Shown in pieces: positions 60,920 to 64,000 of a stretch of DNA of 64,000 bases. A program made the translations under genes and the position numbers. The notes beneath the pieces are model-generated. The model worked only from the letters and a program-made list of their open reading frames with translations. It had not been told where the DNA came from and searched no databases. The first letter of the stretch is position 1. The number at the start of each line of letters is the position of its first letter. This DNA comes from DAOLCO01 sp964612555 (GTDB lineage: Bacteria > Bdellovibrionota_C > UBA2361 > SZUA-149 > DAOLCO01). The stretch is from assembly GCA_964612555.1 (NCBI GenBank), contig CAZTBW010000011.1, positions 39,602 through 103,601 on the forward strand, in the 5' to 3' direction.

Positions 60920-61801
60920 GTGCTTAAATTTATCACTCCGGTACTTATATGCTTTTTTCTGCTGATGCCCTTTGGGTGGGCAAGCTCACAGGAAGCATCA
61001 CTTCAGGTGTATCCGCAAGAGGAGCACACACCACAGAGGCTGGTCTCACTTGCTCCGGTTATAACTGAAATGTTGATAGAGCTTGGTCTTGAGAAAAGAA
61101 TAGTTGGTAAGACGTCTTATTGCAAAATTCCCGGGAGGGAAAAAGAGGTTCCTGATGCAGGAGGGTATCTTGATACCAGTATTGAAAAAGTACTTTCTCT
61201 GAAGCCCGATCTGGTACTGAGCATGAAAGGAGCTTCAAAAACTCCTCAGAAACTCCGATCTCTTGGTCTCACAGTTGAAGAATTTCCTAATGAAAGTATT
61301 CAGGATATTGAAAATTCATTTCGAAGACTTGGACATATTTTCGGGAAAGAACCTCTTGTAGAAGAAACACTGGAGCATGCACGTAAGGAAATGGAAGCTC
61401 AGAAAAAAGAAATCTTGTCTTTTCTACCTGAGGGCAGCTCTTTTCTAGTGCTTCTTGATGAAGGAGGTACATTTAGAAAAAGATTTTATGCCGGAGCGCA
61501 GCATAGTTTTTATGGGGATATGCTTCAGAAACTGGGATTAAAAAATGCACTTCACTCTGATCTTATGTACGCGCCTATTGGTATGGAGGGGGTTTTGAGT
61601 TTGGCACCCGAAATTATTTTTGTCTTGCGGGAAACAAAAAATGAATCAGTGGAGGAAGCACTGGAAAAAGGATTTAAAAATGCTCATATTATCTGGATAT
61701 ATGGTACCTCTCCACAACTTCCGGGGGCGAAGTATTACAGGATAAGCGAACTATTTGTCCGTATGCTGAAAGAAAAAATCGGAAAATCTGCACCATTATG
61801 A
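60920..61801 (+). CDS. ABC transporter periplasmic binding protein (BtuF/FepB type)
   Basis: A 293-residue class III binding protein. Signal to about residue 28 (FGWASSQ), then RLVSLAPVITEMLIELGLEKRIVG, DAGGYLDTSIEKVLSLKPDLVL and a long connecting helix typical of the cobalamin/siderophore group. GTG start at 60920. Stop overlaps the ATPase start by ATGA. Ligand: vitamin B12 or an iron chelate; no riboswitch or Fur box is visible to decide. Confidence 0.9.
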   Translation: MLKFITPVLICFFLLMPFGWASSQEASLQVYPQEEHTPQRLVSLAPVITEMLIELGLEKRIVGKTSYCKIPGREKEVPDAGGYLDTSIEKVLSLKPDLVLSMKGASKTPQKLRSLGLTVEEFPNESIQDIENSFRRLGHIFGKEPLVEETLEHARKEMEAQKKEILSFLPEGSSFLVLLDEGGTFRKRFYAGAQHSFYGDMLQKLGLKNALHSDLMYAPIGMEGVLSLAPEIIFVLRETKNESVEEALEKGFKNAHIIWIYGTSPQLPGAKYYRISELFVRMLKEKIGKSAPL

Positions 61802-62574
61802 GTACGGCATATATCTGTAAAATCCCCCGGCTTGAAGTTTCAGGAAAGAAAATACTTGGTGATATCTCATTTCAACTTGAGAGGTCTCAGGTTGGAGTTA
61901 TAATCGGAAAAAATGGTGCGGGTAAGACTACCCTTTTAAAAAGTATGCTGGACGGAAAAGCATCAGAGTTATCAGAATTTATACTGGAAGAAAAAGACCT
62001 TTCAAAATGTTCCGTTGTGGAGCGGGCAAAATATATCAGTCATCTTGGTTCTTCCGGGTTTTCAAAACCGGAGGTAAGCGCCATACAATTTCTTGCCATA
62101 TGTGAAGGAATATGCGGGACGGTTCAGACAGGTACTTCAGATAGAGATACATACAGGGAGGTATTATCTTTCTGGAAAATAGAACATCTTGGGGACACAC
62201 GAGTTTCAAAATTGTCTCAGGGAGAGTTTCAGAGATTATTACTTGGAGCTGTGTTCAGACAGCAGGCAAGCCTCTATCTTCTTGATGAACCTGAAACCCA
62301 TCTTGACCCTGAAGGCATGTGCTTACTAAAAGAAATGTGTCTGAAAAAGAAAGAACAGGGAAACATTGTATTATTAGCCACTCATGATGTGGGGTTTGCC
62401 GTTACTCTTGCAGATCAGGTGCTGGGGCTTGATATGTCGGGTAATCAGATGTTTTTTACTGATACCGAGTCTTGTATCAGGGAAGGGTATTTAGATACCT
62501 TGTATGGAGTTTCATGTACCGTGTACCGGGATGAGAATGGAAATCCGCAGGGAGTTTCTGTAAAGAGAAAATAA
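61798..62574 (+). CDS. ABC transporter ATPase (BtuD/FecE type)
   Basis: A 258-residue ATPase: Walker A VIIGKNGAGKTTLL, signature LSQGEFQRLLLG, Walker B LYLLDEPETHLDPEG, switch His in LLATHDVGF. Pairs with the permease 4 bases downstream. Confidence 0.93.
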   Translation: MSTAYICKIPRLEVSGKKILGDISFQLERSQVGVIIGKNGAGKTTLLKSMLDGKASELSEFILEEKDLSKCSVVERAKYISHLGSSGFSKPEVSAIQFLAICEGICGTVQTGTSDRDTYREVLSFWKIEHLGDTRVSKLSQGEFQRLLLGAVFRQQASLYLLDEPETHLDPEGMCLLKEMCLKKKEQGNIVLLATHDVGFAVTLADQVLGLDMSGNQMFFTDTESCIREGYLDTLYGVSCTVYRDENGNPQGVSVKRK

Positions 62575-62578
62575 AAAA

Positions 62579-63523
62579 ATGAGAACAGGTACATTTATAA
62601 TACTTTTCCTTTTTAGTGCAGTGGTACTTCTGCTTGCTCCTTTATTTGGAGCCAGTGGTTTTTTTATTCCATCATCAGAGGAGCAGTGGAATATTATATG
62701 GTCACTTCGTGTGCCACGGGTATTTTTGGGAATGATAGTGGGAAGTGGTCTTGCACTGTGTGGTGTTATCTTGCAGTCTTTTTTTAGAAATGATCTTGTA
62801 TCACCCTACACTCTTGGTGTTGCAAGTACGGCATCATTTGGAGCGGTGATAGCTTTATTCTTTCGTCTTCCGGGGATTTATCCGGCAGTTTTTGCAATAC
62901 TGTTTTCTTTTATTTCCTTGATGATTATGCTTGTTTTATATCAAAGTGGAAGGGTTCGGGCTCCTGCTACCTTACTGCTTGTAGGTCTTGCATTTGGTTT
63001 TCTTTCTTCTTCGGGCATATATTTTCTTCAATATCTTGGGGGAGTGGAGCGTTCGTTTGAGATTTATCGCTGGCTTGCAGGAGGACTTGAAATTACTGAT
63101 CTTTCATCGGTAGTGATGCCCGGCGTTGTATTGTTAGTATCCATGTACTTTGTATTCAGGCATATACCTTCATTTGATCTTGTTCAGGCAGGTGCGGAGT
63201 TTGCAAAGGGAAGAGGGGTAGACATAGATAAAGTCACCATACTTGTGATCTGGACGACCGCATTTGTTACCGGTGTTTTTGTTGCGGTGTGTGGTCCTAT
63301 AGGTTTTATTGGTCTTATTATACCGCATGTTGGAAGACAATTTGCCGGAAGTTCCCATAAACAGCTCTTACCCCTTTCCATGCTCCTTGGAGGGATATTT
63401 CTTGTACTTATGGATACAATTTCAAGAATACTGTTTTCCCCACTCGAAATACCCGTTGGCATTATCACGAGTTTGGTAGGAGCTCCCTGTTTTTTGTGGT
63501 TATTGTTGTATAGAAAATATTAA
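62579..63523 (+). CDS. ABC transporter permease (BtuC/FecCD type)
   Basis: A 314-residue, about 9-10 helix permease: WSLRVPRVFLGMIVGSGLAL (conserved RVPR), FFRNDLVSPYTLGVASTASFGA, and C-terminal GFIGLIIPHVGRQFAG (the ATPase-coupling helix with PHxxR). Completes an importer operon with the two genes before it. Confidence 0.93.
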   Translation: MRTGTFIILFLFSAVVLLLAPLFGASGFFIPSSEEQWNIIWSLRVPRVFLGMIVGSGLALCGVILQSFFRNDLVSPYTLGVASTASFGAVIALFFRLPGIYPAVFAILFSFISLMIMLVLYQSGRVRAPATLLLVGLAFGFLSSSGIYFLQYLGGVERSFEIYRWLAGGLEITDLSSVVMPGVVLLVSMYFVFRHIPSFDLVQAGAEFAKGRGVDIDKVTILVIWTTAFVTGVFVAVCGPIGFIGLIIPHVGRQFAGSSHKQLLPLSMLLGGIFLVLMDTISRILFSPLEIPVGIITSLVGAPCFLWLLLYRKY

Positions 63524-63554
63524 GTTGATTTTGTTATATTTCCTCCCCAACCCC

Positions 63555-63706
63555 AAGAAGAGGGGCAGGGAGTGCCTTTCGTCGAATGGCTCCCTTCGGC
63601 AAGCTCAGGATAAACTGCTCGGGTAGTATATTCCTGGATTACTTGACTGGTCTCTTGCCCTCACTGCGGCTGAGTTCGACGAAAGGCACTCCCTGCCCCT
63701 CTTCTT
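63555..63706. repeat. dispersed hairpin element, copy C
   Basis: A 32-bp perfect inverted repeat (63555-63586 with 63675-63706). The outer arm contains GAGGGGCAGGGAGTG and the inner part CCTTTCGTCGAA/TTCGACGAAAGG. Its core includes CTTGCCCTCACTGCGGCTGAG. The arms match copy A except for GTGG to GGGG, with a matching change on the other arm. It lies 32 bp after the permease stop. Confidence 0.85.
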
Positions 63707-64000
63707 TTTCCCCGCCTTTATTTTTATTCTACTGTCCGTGTAAATCATTATAAAATCGAATATTTACGGTGTTCGACAGAATTAGCGGACAGGGTTCTGC
63801 CCCTGTCCATATGGGCTCCGGTTGATTCGCTTCTTTCATAAGGGTAAAATGGGGATCAATTTTTATAGGGTAGAAGATTAACCCGATGTAGTGTGAAGGT
63901 GTAAGCGAAAAACCTTTAGACTACGTCGTGGGGTATATTTGGTTTGGGGCTGAAGTAGCTAAGAGTTGTGTTTATTAAAAAAGTACCAGTGTTTTAGCTG
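63707..64000. other. right-hand spacer, no gene seen
   Basis: Holds a hairpin, GGACAGGG (63787-63794) with CCCTGTCC (63801-63808), of the same GC-rich spacer family as 504-524. No credible coding sequence is present before the window end. Confidence 0.5.

Noticed and set aside
60920..63523. Cobalamin riboswitch ahead of the importer operon
   Set aside because: Only about 60 bp separate the operon from the divergent lipoprotein gene, too short for the aptamer, and no B12-box is seen.

Overview
This window reads as part of a Gram-negative, flagellated bacterium of moderate to low G+C. The support is several lipoproteins with clear lipoboxes, proteins with Sec signal peptides, a periplasmic-binding-protein ABC importer and an intact flagellin. 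I cannot name the lineage from sequence alone. The central feature is a complete replication and partition module at about 18.1-23.6 kb. It holds parA and parB (minus strand), three copies of a 17-bp palindrome that looks like parS, a gene-free stretch with about 21-bp tandem iterons, and a divergent initiator gene of the RPA (RepA) family. An RPA initiator with its own iterons and ParAB is the signature of a plasmid, megaplasmid or chromid rather than of a DnaA-type main origin. The window also carries housekeeping-type genes (class Ib ribonucleotide reductase, a polyprenyl synthase, a membrane pyrophosphatase, a flagellin), so a chromid or large secondary replicon is the simplest reading.

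Layout. 0-7.3 kb: a partial PRTase-like gene, an HTH-nucleotidyltransferase, a large membrane-anchored protein, an unrecognised P-loop protein and a SET-domain protein. 7.3-11.4 kb: nrdHIEF on the minus strand with a pair of NrdR boxes upstream. 11.6-18.1 kb: a transporter, a DUF4143-type ATPase behind a 26-bp-arm perfect palindrome, and small secreted or membrane proteins, including a tandem pair of cysteine-rich paralogues. 18.1-23.6 kb: the replication/partition module. 23.6-51.2 kb: an accessory, largely defence-type island. It has a TIR-gene remnant, SIR2-HerA, an OLD-like nuclease, an XRE regulator, lipoproteins, an IS66 deletion remnant, a DnaQ-TerB-like-BRCT exonuclease divergent from a 1704-residue DUF4011/SF1 helicase/Vsr-like nuclease, an IS1595 remnant, a Fic protein behind duplicated operators, a DUF433/DUF5615 toxin-antitoxin pair, two SLC13/PiT-type transporters and a type II restriction-modification system with a controller protein. 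51-64 kb: small enzymes, a glycosyltransferase, flagellin plus a lytic transglycosylase, hppA, a secreted EF-hand-like protein and a BtuFDC/FecBCD-type importer.

Features that ordinary gene annotation would miss are: a family of three dispersed hairpin elements (560-687, 19245-19372, 63555-63706) that share core sequences but have different, internally compensated stems; iteron copies outside the main array; parS-like sites inside parB and next to ispA; shared C-boxes in front of the methylase and controller genes; and several short broken-gene fragments. I saw no tRNA, rRNA or CRISPR array.
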